NCBI RefSeq assembly: GCF_030818415.1
Contig: NZ_JAUTAE010000001.1
Span: 2,444,001 to 2,508,000 of the forward strand
DNA length: 64,000 nucleotides
DNA from: Sphingomonas sp. SORGH_AS_0950
Lineage (GTDB): Bacteria > Pseudomonadota > Alphaproteobacteria > Sphingomonadales > Sphingomonadaceae
Direction: 5' to 3'
Shown here: positions 27,266 through 36,445 of the stretch, in pieces
Position numbering within the stretch: position 1 is the first letter of the stretch
How the letters are laid out: each line of letters begins with the position of its first letter
Notes under the pieces: generated by a model
The model's input: only the letters and a program-made list of their open reading frames with translations
What the model was told of the DNA's origin: nothing
Database searches by the model: none
Made by a program: the position numbers and the translations under genes

Positions 27266-28177
27266 ATGGTTCGTTTTCGGCTCGGTACGCGCGGTTCGCC
27301 GCTGGCCCTCACCCAGGCGCAGATGGTGCGCGCCGCGCTGGCGGAGGCGCAAGGGTGGGACGAAGACGCGGTCGAGATCGTGCCGATCAAGACCACCGGC
27401 GACCGGGTGCAGGACCGCGCGCTGGCCGAGATCGGGGGCAAGGCGCTGTGGACCAAGGAACTCGACCGCGCCCTGTTCGACGGCGAGATCGATGCCTCGG
27501 TCCATTCGATGAAGGATGTCGAGACGGTCCGCCCCGACTGGCTGCACATCGCCGCGATGCTGCCGCGCGCGGATGTCCGCGACCGGCTGATCGGCGCGGA
27601 GACGATCGCGGGCCTGCGTCCCGGCGCGGTCATCGGCACCAGCAGCCCGCGCCGCCGCGCCCAGCTGTTGTCGCACCGGCCCGACCTGACCATCACCCTG
27701 CTGCGCGGCAATGTCGATACGCGGCTTGCCAAGGTGGCCAGCGGCGAGATGGACGCCACCCTGCTCGCCGCCGCCGGGCTCGACCGGCTGGGGCGCGATG
27801 TCGGCCATGCCGTGCCGACCGACCAGATGCTCCCCGCCCCCTCGCAAGGCGCGGTCGGGATCGAGACGCGCGCCGACGATGCCGCTGCCACCATGTTGAT
27901 CGGGTCGATCGACCATGCCGAAACCCATGCCTGCGTCATGGCCGAACGTGCGCTGCTCGCCGCGCTTCAGGCGGATTGCCACAGCCCGGTCGCGGCGCTC
28001 GCCTCGCTGTCGGGGGAAATGCTGACCCTGCGCGCCGAACTGCTGGCCGAGGACGGCTCGGCGCGGGTGAGCGGCTGGGTCGAGGGCGGGCTGGACGAGG
28101 CGCTGGGCGCGCGGCTGGCGACCGATCTGCTCGACCGCGCGCCGCCCGTGGTGCGCCGCTTGTTCGCGGGCGGCTGA
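27266..28177 (+). CDS. hemC: Porphobilinogen deaminase (hydroxymethylbilane synthase)
   Basis: HemC links four porphobilinogens into hydroxymethylbilane. The 303-residue protein begins [16 protein letters not shown], has [14 protein letters not shown] with the catalytic aspartate, [24 protein letters not shown] and the dipyrromethane-cofactor cysteine in [12 protein letters not shown]. It is the first gene of hemC-hemD-mitofilin-like, divergent from tsaD, with the next start four bases after its stop. Confidence 0.97.
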   Translation: MVRFRLGTRGSPLALTQAQMVRAALAEAQGWDEDAVEIVPIKTTGDRVQDRALAEIGGKALWTKELDRALFDGEIDASVHSMKDVETVRPDWLHIAAMLPRADVRDRLIGAETIAGLRPGAVIGTSSPRRRAQLLSHRPDLTITLLRGNVDTRLAKVASGEMDATLLAAAGLDRLGRDVGHAVPTDQMLPAPSQGAVGIETRADDAAATMLIGSIDHAETHACVMAERALLAALQADCHSPVAALASLSGEMLTLRAELLAEDGSARVSGWVEGGLDEALGARLATDLLDRAPPVVRRLFAGG

Positions 28178-28181
28178 GGCG

Positions 28182-28865
28182 ATGACGGTCGTCGTGGTCC
28201 GGCCGGAGCCCGGCAATGCCGCGACGATCGCCGAACTGCGCGCCCAGGGGCTGGCGGCGCGCGCGCTCCCCTTCTTCGCGGCGCAGGCGATCGCCTGGAC
28301 GCCGCCCGCGCCGGAGGATGTGGGGGCGCTGCTCTTCACCAGCGCGCAGGCGGTGCGGCTGGCCGGGCCGGGTCTGGCCGCGTTCAGCGACAAGCCCGTC
28401 GTCGCGGTCGGCCCCGCCACCGCCGAGGCGGCGCGCGCGGCGGGCCTGACGGTGGCACTGACCGGCGAGCGCGATGCCGCCGCCGTGGTCGAACAGGCGC
28501 GCGCGGCGGGGCTGACCCGGCTGCTCCATCTGGCGGGGCGCGACCGGGTGGAGACGGGGGCGATGGTCCGCACCGTCTATGCCGCCGAGCCGGTGGCGGT
28601 CGACCGGGACGCGGTCCGCGCGCTGGCGGGGACGGTCGTGCTGCTCCATTCGGCGCGCGCGGCGGCGCGGCTGGCCATGCTGGTCGACGACGCGGGGGTT
28701 TCGCGCGCGGCGGTGGCGATCGTCGCGATCAGCGCGAAGACGGCGGCGGCGGCGGGCGAGGGCTGGGCGGCCAGCCGGATCGCCGCCGCCCCGCGCGACG
28801 CCGCGATGGTCGCCGCCGCGCGGGCGTTGACCCGGACCGCCGCCACGGGGATAAGCGGGGCATGA
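28182..28865 (+). CDS. hemD: Uroporphyrinogen-III synthase
   Basis: HemD closes hydroxymethylbilane into uroporphyrinogen III with inversion of ring D. Sequence conservation is low in this family; the 227-residue length, [19 protein letters not shown] at the start, [28 protein letters not shown] and [12 protein letters not shown] near the end are the recognisable blocks. The position four bases after hemC supports the call. Its stop overlaps the next gene (ATGA). Confidence 0.93.
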   Translation: MTVVVVRPEPGNAATIAELRAQGLAARALPFFAAQAIAWTPPAPEDVGALLFTSAQAVRLAGPGLAAFSDKPVVAVGPATAEAARAAGLTVALTGERDAAAVVEQARAAGLTRLLHLAGRDRVETGAMVRTVYAAEPVAVDRDAVRALAGTVVLLHSARAAARLAMLVDDAGVSRAAVAIVAISAKTAAAAGEGWAASRIAAAPRDAAMVAAARALTRTAATGISGA

Positions 28866-29818
28866 ACGAATTCGCGCCTTCCGACCGACCGCCGTCGCGC
28901 GGGCCCCGTACGGGCGCGACCATCGCGCTGGTCCTGCTCGCCTTTGCCGCCGGGTTGCTGCTCATGGCCTATGCTATGCGCCACCTGAGCTGGTTCGGCG
29001 GCAGCACCGCCACCGCGCCGCACGCCACCGCTGCCAAGTCCGGCACCGCGACCGATACCGCCGCCACCGATGCGGCGCATGCCGCCGCCGATCCGGTCGC
29101 ACTCGCCACCCGAGAAGCCGCGCTGGCCGCGCAACTCGCCACGCTGGAAGCGCGCGCCGCCGCAATCGCGACCGACTCGACGGCGGCGGGCACCCAGGCC
29201 GCCCGCGCCGAATCGATCCTGGTCGCCGCCGCCGCACGGCGCGCGATCGATCGGGGGCAGCCGCTGGGCTATCTGGAGGAACAGCTCCGCATCCGCTTCG
29301 GGGGCAGCGAGCCGCGCGCCGTGTCCGCGCTCATCATGGCCTCGCACCAGCCGGTGACGCTGGAGACGCTGCGCCAGGGGCTGGACACGCTGGGGCCCGA
29401 CCTGATCGTCAACACCAGCAATGGCTGGTGGGAAGGGCTTCGGCAGGAGCTGGGTCGGCTGATCGTGATTCGCGAGGCGACGGCACCCTCGACCAATCCC
29501 ACCGAGCGGCTGGCGCGCGCGCAGCGGCTGCTCGACGGCGGACAGGTCGAGGCCGCGCGGGCCGAGGTGACCCGGCTGCCCGGCGCCGCCACCGCCCAGA
29601 CCTGGCAGCGCGCCGCGCGGCGCTATGTGCTGGCCCGCCATGCGCTCGACCTGATCGAGAATGCCGCGCTGGTCGCCTCGATCGCCACGCCGTCGCCGAT
29701 CATCACCAGCCCGGTGACGGTGCCCGGCCCGGCGACCGCGACGGGCAATCCCCCGCCCGTCGCCGAGGACACCACGCCCCCGCCGACCACCTCTGCGCCG
29801 ACCACGCCGTCCATCTGA
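28862..29818 (+). CDS. Mitofilin/HemX-like membrane-anchored protein
   Basis: A 318-residue protein with a basic N-terminus, one membrane helix (about residues 21-40), a low-complexity Ala/Thr spacer, an alpha-helical, probably coiled-coil region (about residues 75-240) rich in RAAAIATDS/QAARAES-type heptads, and a Pro/Thr-rich C-terminal tail. This layout and the place after hemD match alphaproteobacterial mitofilin-related or HemX-like proteins, which lie in the inner membrane and in some species affect membrane shape. No catalytic motif is seen. It is coupled to hemD by ATGA. Confidence 0.7.
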   Translation: MNEFAPSDRPPSRGPRTGATIALVLLAFAAGLLLMAYAMRHLSWFGGSTATAPHATAAKSGTATDTAATDAAHAAADPVALATREAALAAQLATLEARAAAIATDSTAAGTQAARAESILVAAAARRAIDRGQPLGYLEEQLRIRFGGSEPRAVSALIMASHQPVTLETLRQGLDTLGPDLIVNTSNGWWEGLRQELGRLIVIREATAPSTNPTERLARAQRLLDGGQVEAARAEVTRLPGAATAQTWQRAARRYVLARHALDLIENAALVASIATPSPIITSPVTVPGPATATGNPPPVAEDTTPPPTTSAPTTPSI

Positions 29819-29874
29819 ACGGAGCCCGATCGCGGCCGACGCGTTGGTCCGGGTCCACCCTCCGGAGATATGCG

Positions 29875-30627
29875 ATGATCCGCTCCCCCTATTGGATCGC
29901 CCTTGGCATCGCCCTGCCGCTGGCGGGGTGCGGTGATGGCGGTGAGGCGGGGAGCCTGCGCAACAGCGCCGCGACCCAGGCCCCCGCGCCGACCGCCAGC
30001 CCGGCGGGCACGCCCCGCACCCTGCCCGCCCCGATCAAGACCGCCGCCGAGCCCGACCGGATCCTGGCCTGCTCGGCCGAGCGGGGTCGCGCCGCCGCCG
30101 ACCGGCTGGTGAGGATCTGCACCTCGGTCAGCCCTGCCACCCATCCGCCTTGCAACGTGGCGAATAGCTGCGCGATGATCGAGGACGAGATCGCCCGCAG
30201 CTGTGCGCTGCTGGGCGACGATGCCGCGACCACGACGGGCTGTTCGGTCGCCCCCAAGAGCGACGCGGCGGCAGCGGCGGTCGTGCGACGCTATTATGCG
30301 GCGATCAACGCGCACGACTATGCCACCGCCTGGACCCAATGGGGCCCCGATGGCCGTCCGGGCCAGCGCTTCGCCGATTTCCAGAAGGGCTTCGCCCGGA
30401 CCCGCGCGACCAGCGTGACGATCGGGCAGGTGCCGCCCAGCGAAGGGGCGGCGGGATCGGTCTATGCGACCATTCCCGTCACCGTCGATGCGCAGCTGAC
30501 CGATGGGCGGCAACAGCGTTTCGCGGGGCAATATGTCGTGCGACGGGTCAACGACGTGCCGGGCGCGAGCGCGGACCAACTGCGCTGGCATATCGATTCG
30601 GCGACCTTGAAGCCGGTCGCGCCGTAA
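29875..30627 (+). CDS. Putative lipoprotein with a C-terminal NTF2-like domain
   Basis: A 250-residue protein with a lipoprotein signal: MIRSPYWIALGIALPLAGC, the lipobox cysteine being C19. After an Ala/Pro/Thr-rich linker comes a cysteine-containing segment (LACSAERG, ICTSV, PPCNVANSCAM, RSCALLG), suggesting disulfides, then a domain beginning VVRRYYAAINAHDYATAWTQW, typical of NTF2-like/SnoaL-like folds. The ATG has a CGGAGA site. It follows the haem operon by 56 bases and may or may not be in it. Function unknown. Confidence 0.7.
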   Translation: MIRSPYWIALGIALPLAGCGDGGEAGSLRNSAATQAPAPTASPAGTPRTLPAPIKTAAEPDRILACSAERGRAAADRLVRICTSVSPATHPPCNVANSCAMIEDEIARSCALLGDDAATTTGCSVAPKSDAAAAAVVRRYYAAINAHDYATAWTQWGPDGRPGQRFADFQKGFARTRATSVTIGQVPPSEGAAGSVYATIPVTVDAQLTDGRQQRFAGQYVVRRVNDVPGASADQLRWHIDSATLKPVAP

Positions 30628-30694
30628 GCGCATCCTTCCGTCCGGCCCGAACGGCCCCGTCCCCCAGGGCGGATCGACATTCAGGATGGCTTCT

Positions 30695-30901
30695 TCTTCC
30701 CTCTCCCCTGGACAGGGGAGAGGGGTAGCGAAGCTTGCCAGCCTGCTGGCTAGCGCAGCTTGGGTGAGGGGTTGAGCGAGCCCAAGGGCTCGCGCGCTCG
30801 CTTCGCGAGCGCCCACCCCTCACCCAGCTCCGACTAGGCCTTTGCTCTCGCAAAGACCAAGTCTGCGCAACCCTCTCCCCCCTGCGGGGGGCGAGGGAAG
30901 G
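30695..30901. repeat. Composite palindromic element between convergent genes
   Basis: The outer arms CTTCCCTCTCCCCTGGACAGG and CCCCCTGCGGGGGGCGAGGGAAG are inverted, and nested hairpins follow inward: CCAGCCTGCTGG, GAGCGAGCCCAAGGGCTCGC, GCTCGCTTCGCGAGC, GGTGAGGGG/CCCCTCACC and TTTGCTCTCGCAAA. It fills most of the 297-base gap between the lipoprotein gene and ftsK. It resembles the other repeats in layout but not in core sequence. Confidence 0.75.
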
Positions 30902-30924
30902 CATCGCTGAATGGTGATCCGCCC

Positions 30925-33240
30925 CTAGATCGGATGCCCCTCGGTATCGCGCAGCACTTCGCGGCGACCGACATGGTCCGGTCGGCCGACGATGCCGTCG
31001 GTCTCCATCCGCTCGATCAGCCGCGCCGCCGAGTTGTAGCCGATGCGCAACTGCCGCTGGAGCCAGGAGGTCGAGGCCTTCTGGCTCTCGCACACCAGCT
31101 GGATCGCGGCGCGATATTGCTGGTCCTCGGCCGAATCCTCGCCCGTGGGTGCGCCATCCAGCGCGAAGCTCTCCGCCGGTTCCTCGGTGACCGAGGAGAT
31201 ATAGTCGGGCTGGCCCTGTGCGCGCCAATGGTCCGCGACCCGGTGCACCTCGTCGTCCGAGACGAAGGGGCCGTGGACGCGCACGATGCCTTTGCCGCCC
31301 GGCATGTAGAGCATGTCGCCGCGGCCCAGCAGCTGCTCGGCGCCCTGCTCGCCCAGGATGGTGCGCGAGTCGATCTTGGAGGTGACGTGGAAGCTGATCC
31401 GGGTCGGCAGGTTCGCCTTGATGACGCCGGTGATGACGTCCACCGACGGCCGCTGCGTCGCCATGATCAGGTGGATACCCGCCGCGCGCGCCTTTTGCGC
31501 CAGCCGCTGGATCAGGAATTCGACTTCCTTGCCCGCCGTCATCATCAGATCGGCCAGCTCGTCGACGATCACCACGATCTGCGGCAGCGGTTCATATTCG
31601 AGCTTTTCCTCCTCATAGACCGGCTGGCCGGTCTCGGGGTGATAGCCGGTCTGGACCTTGCGCCCCAGCGGCTGGCCCTTGGCCTTGGCCGCGCGCACCT
31701 TGTCGTTGAAGCTGGCCAGGCTGCGCACGCCGACCGAGGACATTTGCCGATAGCGGTCCTCCATCGTCTCGACCGCCCATTTCAGCGCGCGGACCGCCTT
31801 GGCCGGATCGGTGACGACCGGCGACAGCAGATGCGGAATGTCGTCATACATCGACAGTTCGAGCATCTTGGGATCGATCATGATCATCCGGCACTGCTCG
31901 GGCGTCAGGCGATAGAGCAGCGACAGGATCATGCCGTTGAGGCCGACCGACTTACCCGAACCCGTCGTACCCGCGACCAGCAGGTGCGGCATGGGGGCAA
32001 GGTCGGCGACGACCGAATCGCCCGCGATATTCTTGCCCAGGATGATCGGCAGCTGTGCCGCCTGGTCGGCAAAGCTCTGAGACGCGACCAGTTCATGCAG
32101 CGACACCATCTCGCGCTTGGCGTTGGGCAGTTCGATGCCGATGACGTTGCGCCCCGGAATCACCGCGACGCGCGCCGAGATGGCCGACATGTTGCGCGCG
32201 ATATCGTCGGCCAGCGCGATGACGCGATTGGCCTTGATGCCGGGCGCGGGCTCCAGTTCGTACATGGTGACGACCGGGCCGGGGCGGACCTCGACGATCG
32301 AGCCCTGGACGCGGAAATCGTCGAGGACGTTTTCCAGCAACCGCGCGTTGCGCTCCAGCGCCGCCTTGTCGATCGTCCCCGCCGGAGAGGGCGGCGCGGG
32401 GGTCAGCAGGTCCAGGCCAGGCAGCTGATAGGGCGCGTCGCGATCCGCCGCCGCCTTGGGCCGTGCGGGCGCAGGCGCGACCTGCCGGTCGGCGATGACG
32501 GGGGCGGGACGATCCTCGCGCACCGGCACCGCCTTGCGCGCCAGGGTCAGCGGCTCCTCTTCGTCCTCCTCGTCGTCATAGAGCGCCGCATCCTCATCGT
32601 CCCAGGCCACGCCCTCGCCATCCTCGCTCAAGGCGCGACGGCGGCGCAGGCGCGCCAGCCCGCGCTCGGCGATGTCGAGTTCCAGGCTGCGTCCCCAGAT
32701 CAGCGCGCCGCCGACGCCCAGCGCCAGCCCGATCGCCGCCGATCCCCAGGTGACGACCGCCGCCTGTCCGCTGAACGCCAGTGCCCAGCGCACCAGGTTC
32801 GCCACCGACAGGCCGATCACCCCGCCCCATCCGGCGGGCAGCGCCAGCACCGCCGAATCGGAGACGAAGGACAGCGCGCACGCCATCATCGCGGTGCCGA
32901 TCACCGCCTGGCGCAGCATCCGCACCCAGCGCCCCGCCGGGCGGTCGCGCCACAGCCGGGTCGCGACGATCGGCCCGACCGGCAGGATCAGGGCGACGGC
33001 GGGCCCGAACAGGGTCAGCGCGATATCGGCGATCCACGCGCCGGGCAGCCCCATCCAGTTGGCGGGGGCCGCGCCCGACGCGGTGTTGAGCGCGGGATCG
33101 CTGGCGCGGTAGCTGGCCAGCGCCAGCACCAGCATCAGCGTGACGGCGAACAGCGCGATCGCGGCGACCAGCGCGCCGCTGCGCACCGCGCCCGCCTTCA
33201 CCGTCTCGCGCCATAAAACCGGCTGCGCGCGGCTGGCCAT
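30925..33240 (-). CDS. ftsK: DNA translocase FtsK
   Basis: FtsK pumps chromosomal DNA at the division septum and triggers XerCD dimer resolution. The product is 771 residues: four or five N-terminal helices (to about residue 185), an acidic/Pro-Ala linker (about 190-290) with DDEDAALYDDEEDEEE, the RecA-like motor with Walker A GTTGSGKSVGLNGM and Walker B VVIVDELADLMM, and a C-terminal winged-helix gamma domain STSWLQRQLRIGYNSAARLI that reads KOPS sites. The ATG at 33240 has an AAGGA site at good spacing; a start 15 codons earlier is possible. The short linker is typical of alphaproteobacteria. Confidence 0.96.
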   Translation of the reverse strand: MASRAQPVLWRETVKAGAVRSGALVAAIALFAVTLMLVLALASYRASDPALNTASGAAPANWMGLPGAWIADIALTLFGPAVALILPVGPIVATRLWRDRPAGRWVRMLRQAVIGTAMMACALSFVSDSAVLALPAGWGGVIGLSVANLVRWALAFSGQAAVVTWGSAAIGLALGVGGALIWGRSLELDIAERGLARLRRRRALSEDGEGVAWDDEDAALYDDEEDEEEPLTLARKAVPVREDRPAPVIADRQVAPAPARPKAAADRDAPYQLPGLDLLTPAPPSPAGTIDKAALERNARLLENVLDDFRVQGSIVEVRPGPVVTMYELEPAPGIKANRVIALADDIARNMSAISARVAVIPGRNVIGIELPNAKREMVSLHELVASQSFADQAAQLPIILGKNIAGDSVVADLAPMPHLLVAGTTGSGKSVGLNGMILSLLYRLTPEQCRMIMIDPKMLELSMYDDIPHLLSPVVTDPAKAVRALKWAVETMEDRYRQMSSVGVRSLASFNDKVRAAKAKGQPLGRKVQTGYHPETGQPVYEEEKLEYEPLPQIVVIVDELADLMMTAGKEVEFLIQRLAQKARAAGIHLIMATQRPSVDVITGVIKANLPTRISFHVTSKIDSRTILGEQGAEQLLGRGDMLYMPGGKGIVRVHGPFVSDDEVHRVADHWRAQGQPDYISSVTEEPAESFALDGAPTGEDSAEDQQYRAAIQLVCESQKASTSWLQRQLRIGYNSAARLIERMETDGIVGRPDHVGRREVLRDTEGHPI

Positions 33241-33365
33241 GGGATGTAATCCTTCAGGAATGTCCGAAAATGCGGGAAAATTCATCGCCCCTGACGGTTC
33301 CTACGTCAAGGCGCGGGACGGTCTGCACATTGTTTGCCGCCGCATGAAGGTCTAGGAGCATGCGC

Positions 33366-34580
33366 ATGGATAGCGACGTCATCATCCTCGGCGGCGGCCT
33401 GGTCGGCGCGACTCTGGGTGTCGGTCTGGCCGCGCATGGCCTGTCTTCGATCATCGTCGATCCGGCCGATCCGGCGGTCGTGCTGGCCCCCGGTTTCGAC
33501 GGGCGCGCCTCGGCGGTCGCCTCGGCCAGCTGGCGGATGCTCGATGCGATCGGGATCGGCGCGAAGCTGGCGGGCAAGGGTTGCGAGATCCGGCACATCC
33601 GGGTCAGCGACGGGCTGGAGCCGGGCGCGCTCGATTTCATCCCCGATGCCGATGACGGCGCGCTGGGCACGATGTTCGAGAACAAGCTGCTGCGCCGCGC
33701 GATCCACGAGGCCGCCAACGAAGCCGAACGGGTCGACCTGCGGATGCAGACCCGCGCGGTGTCGGTCGAGCGTGGCCCGGCGGGCGTCACCGCGATTCTC
33801 AGCGACGGCACCACGGTCCGCGCACCGCTGCTGGTCGCCGCCGAGGGTCGCCAGTCGCCGACGCGCGAGGCGGCGGGGATCAAGGTCGCGCGCTGGTCCT
33901 ATGACCATAAGGCGATCATCAGCGCCTTCCACCATGAGGTGGCGCACGAGAATATCGCGTTCGAAATCTTCTATCCCAGCGGCCCGTTCGCGCTGCTGCC
34001 CCTGCCCGATGACGAGATCGGGCATCGCTCGGCGATCGTCTGGTCGGTGCCGGGGCGCGACGGCGACGCGATGCTGAAACTGTCCGACCGCGCCTTTCTG
34101 GCCGAGGCAGAGAAGAGCATGGGCGGATTCCTGGGCAAGCTCAGCCATGCGTCCCCGCGTTCGGCCTATCCGCTGGGCTTCCACCGCGCCGCGACGATGA
34201 CGGGCGAGCGGCTGGTGCTGGTCGGCGACTCGGCGCATGGCATCCACCCGATTGCGGGGCAGGGCGTGAACCTCGGCTATCGCGACGTCGCCGCGCTGGT
34301 CGAGGTGCTGGTCGAGGGCAAGCGGACCGGCATGGATCTGGGCGATGCCGCGCTGCTCCAGCGTTACCAGCAGTGGCGCGGGCTCGACACGCTGATGGTC
34401 TCGGTGGCGACCGACAGCTTCAACCGCATCTTCGGCGTGCCCGGCAAAACCGCCAGCGCGGTCCGGCGGCTGGGCATCACCGCGATCAACCATATCCCGC
34501 CGCTCAAGAACCGCTTCATGGCCGAGGCGCGTGGCGAGACCGGGCAGCTGCCCCGGCTGTTGCAGGGCGTGATGGTGTAA
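33366..34580 (+). CDS. UbiH/COQ6-family FAD-dependent hydroxylase
   Basis: A 404-residue class A flavoprotein monooxygenase probably acting in ubiquinone ring hydroxylation. The FAD motif GGGLVGATLGVGLAAHG is near residue 8, the second motif LLVAAEGRQSPTREAAGI is in the middle and the family signature GDSAHGIHPIAGQGVNLGYRD is near residue 285. ATG 33366 is chosen because AGGAG lies seven bases upstream; the ATG six bases earlier is too close to that site. It is divergent from ftsK. Whether it is the UbiH, UbiF or UbiI/L type cannot be told. Confidence 0.92.
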   Translation: MDSDVIILGGGLVGATLGVGLAAHGLSSIIVDPADPAVVLAPGFDGRASAVASASWRMLDAIGIGAKLAGKGCEIRHIRVSDGLEPGALDFIPDADDGALGTMFENKLLRRAIHEAANEAERVDLRMQTRAVSVERGPAGVTAILSDGTTVRAPLLVAAEGRQSPTREAAGIKVARWSYDHKAIISAFHHEVAHENIAFEIFYPSGPFALLPLPDDEIGHRSAIVWSVPGRDGDAMLKLSDRAFLAEAEKSMGGFLGKLSHASPRSAYPLGFHRAATMTGERLVLVGDSAHGIHPIAGQGVNLGYRDVAALVEVLVEGKRTGMDLGDAALLQRYQQWRGLDTLMVSVATDSFNRIFGVPGKTASAVRRLGITAINHIPPLKNRFMAEARGETGQLPRLLQGVMV

Positions 34581-34598
34581 CCGATCAGGGACGATTCG

Positions 34599-35012
34599 AT
34601 GCGGCACGAGATCATTCCCTGCCTCCGGTACGAGGATGCCCCGCGCGCCATCGAATTTCTCTGCACCGCCTTCGGCTTCGTGCGGCAGGCGGTCTTTGCC
34701 GATCCCGACGATCCGACGATCATCCATCATGCCCAACTGGTGTGGCAGGACCGCATGGTGATGGTGTCGAGCGCGCTGTTCACGCCCCATGCCGCCGTGG
34801 CGGGATCGAAGACACCGACCCAGGCGGGCGGGGTGACGATGGACCTGTATCTGGTCGTCGCCGATGTCGATGCCCATGCCGACCAGGCACGCGCCGCGGG
34901 TGCGACGATCATCGCCGGGCCCGAGGACAAGCCCCATGGCGGGCGCGGCTATGCCGTGCGGGACCCGGAAGGCCATGTCTGGAGTTTCGGCAGCTATGAT
35001 CCCTGGGCCTGA
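34599..35012 (+). CDS. VOC (glyoxalase/bleomycin-resistance fold) protein
   Basis: A 137-residue vicinal-oxygen-chelate protein with YEDAPRAIEFLCTAFGF near the start, VADVDAHADQARAAGATII in the middle and GGRGYAVRDPEGHVWSFGSY at the end, the usual paired beta-alpha-beta-beta-beta modules. Such proteins include glyoxalases, dioxygenases and antibiotic-binding proteins; the metal-ligand pattern does not settle which. It follows the UbiH-type gene by 18 bases and overlaps the MAPEG gene start, so the three are probably co-transcribed. Confidence 0.85.
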   Translation: MRHEIIPCLRYEDAPRAIEFLCTAFGFVRQAVFADPDDPTIIHHAQLVWQDRMVMVSSALFTPHAAVAGSKTPTQAGGVTMDLYLVVADVDAHADQARAAGATIIAGPEDKPHGGRGYAVRDPEGHVWSFGSYDPWA

Positions 35013-35559
35013 TTATCCCACCCGACCCGACCGCCAACCGATCCGCGACCGCCGCCAGACCGGCGTAGCCCGTGGCATGGCCGCCGCGCTGGCGGTCGTG
35101 CTGCTGACCTTGCTGGTCAGTTGGAGCCTGGCCCATCCCCTGTCCGCGACCGACCGGGTGCTGCGCGCGGTGGCGGCTTCGACGGTCGCGGCACTGTGGC
35201 TGGCGGCGGCGATCGGCCATGTCGCGGCGCTGCGCTTCGACTCGCCCGCCGATATCGACAGCGCGGCGAGCGGCAGTCCCGATTCGCCGCGAGTAGCGGT
35301 GGCCAATGCGGTGCTGCGCAACACGCTGGAACAGGTGGTGCTGGCGATCCCCGCCTATCTGGCGCTCGCCTGGGTGGTGGAGGGGTCGGGGGCGATGGTG
35401 CCGATGCTGGCGGCGTTGTTCTCGGTGGGACGGACGCTGTTCTGGGCGAATTACGCGCGGGGTGCGACGGCGCGGGCGTTTGGATTTGCGCTCACTTTCT
35501 ATTCGAGCGTGGCGGCGCTGGTTATCGTGCTGGTGGCGTTGGTGGGCAGGCTGATCTGA
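34996..35559 (+). CDS. MAPEG-family membrane protein
   Basis: A 187-residue protein with about four helices. The block VANAVLRNTLEQVVLAIPAYLAL and the later VGRTLFWANYARGATARAFGFAL match the MAPEG pattern (RxxxNxxE-like and FxxxRxxYxxGY-like), as found in microsomal glutathione transferase homologues. It has a polar, charged N-terminus of about 30 residues. The ATG lies 17 bases before the VOC stop in another frame, so translation is likely coupled. Bacterial roles are poorly known. Family C repeats follow. Confidence 0.8.
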   Translation: MIPGPDYPTRPDRQPIRDRRQTGVARGMAAALAVVLLTLLVSWSLAHPLSATDRVLRAVAASTVAALWLAAAIGHVAALRFDSPADIDSAASGSPDSPRVAVANAVLRNTLEQVVLAIPAYLALAWVVEGSGAMVPMLAALFSVGRTLFWANYARGATARAFGFALTFYSSVAALVIVLVALVGRLI

Positions 35560-35571
35560 CCACCCCCCACC

Positions 35572-35662
35572 CTCCGTTCAGCCTGAGCGAAGTCGAAGGC
35601 TAAGGGAAACCTTCGCAATGAGCGCGGAACGTGCACTTCGACTTCGCTCAGTGCGAACGGAG
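35572..35662. repeat. Family C inverted repeat pair, copy 3
   Basis: CTCCGTTCAGCCTGAGCGAA-GTCGAAGG (35572-35599) faces CTTCGACTTCGCTCAGTGCGAACGGAG (35636-35662). The right arm carries the variant centre CTCAGTGCGAAC instead of CTCAGGCTGAAC, so the match is imperfect there. It separates convergent MAPEG and Trm112 genes. Confidence 0.85.
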
Positions 35663-35669
35663 GTGGGGA

Positions 35670-35837
35670 TCAGAGTTCCCGCGCTTCCTCGACCAGCATC
35701 ACCGGCACGCCGTCGCGGATCGGATAGGCCAGCCCCGCCGCCTCCGACACCAGTTCCTGGGCGACTTCGTCATAGCGCAGCGGCGTCCGCGTCACCGGGC
35801 AGACCAGCCGTTCGAGCAGCCAGGGGTCCAGGCTCAT
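35670..35837 (-). CDS. Trm112/UPF0434 family small protein
   Basis: A 55-residue protein, [20 protein letters not shown] then a middle strand and [21 protein letters not shown]. The LVCP(V/x)T and ([12 protein letters not shown]) motifs are diagnostic of the Trm112-like/YcaR (UPF0434) family; eukaryotic Trm112 activates methyltransferases, and the bacterial role is unclear. Only one cysteine of the usual zinc ribbon is seen, as in many bacterial members. It overlaps the Lon-substrate-domain gene by four bases and ends the thioredoxin-Lon-domain-Trm112 transcript. Confidence 0.9.
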   Translation of the reverse strand: MSLDPWLLERLVCPVTRTPLRYDEVAQELVSEAAGLAYPIRDGVPVMLVEEAREL

Positions 35838-36439
35838 TGCAGCGTCACCCGATCCTCGCCGTCATGGCGACCGAAAAATTGCATCAGCTGGATGATCAGC
35901 TCGGCGCGCTGCTCCAGATCGGGCGCCTCGAGCAGCGCCTGCTTGGCGGCGATGTCGAAGGGCGCGATCTGCGCGATGCCGTTGACCAGGCTCTCGTCAT
36001 CCAGCCGCCCGACCGCGTCCCAATCGACCGCATAGCCCTGAAGCTCGGCAAAGCGGCGCGATTCCTGCTCCAGCGAGGCGCGGCGGCCGAGCGACAACAG
36101 GTCCTCGTCCACCACCGGCAGCAACTCCGCCTCGACCTGACGGAAGGGCGTCGTCACCGTCAGCTCGCGGACGATGCGGAACAGCGACACCCCCTCCAGC
36201 ACGAGGTTGTAGCGGCCATCCTCCATCGCCTCGACCTCGGCGATGCGGCCGACACAGCCCATCTGGTAGAGGCTGGGCGTATCGCCATCGCCCGAGGGCT
36301 GGACCATGCCGATCCGCCGGTCGCGCGCCATCGCGTCGGAGACGAGCGCCCGGTAGCGCGGCTCGAAGATGTGCAGCGGCAGCGGCATCCCCGGAAAGAG
36401 GATCGCACCCGCCAGCGGAAAGATCGAGAGCCGCGCCAT
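35834..36439 (-). CDS. LON peptidase substrate-binding-domain protein
   Basis: A 201-residue stand-alone N-terminal-type Lon domain without ATPase or protease parts. It opens [30 protein letters not shown], split here as [16 protein letters not shown] and [15 protein letters not shown], followed by [20 protein letters not shown]. Such stand-alone proteins are common in alphaproteobacteria between a thioredoxin-TPR gene and a Trm112 gene, as here. It starts six bases after the thioredoxin stop and overlaps the Trm112 start. The molecular role is unknown; substrate recognition for proteolysis is a guess. Confidence 0.92.
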   Translation of the reverse strand: MARLSIFPLAGAILFPGMPLPLHIFEPRYRALVSDAMARDRRIGMVQPSGDGDTPSLYQMGCVGRIAEVEAMEDGRYNLVLEGVSLFRIVRELTVTTPFRQVEAELLPVVDEDLLSLGRRASLEQESRRFAELQGYAVDWDAVGRLDDESLVNGIAQIAPFDIAAKQALLEAPDLEQRAELIIQLMQFFGRHDGEDRVTLQ

Positions 36440-36445
36440 GGGGCG

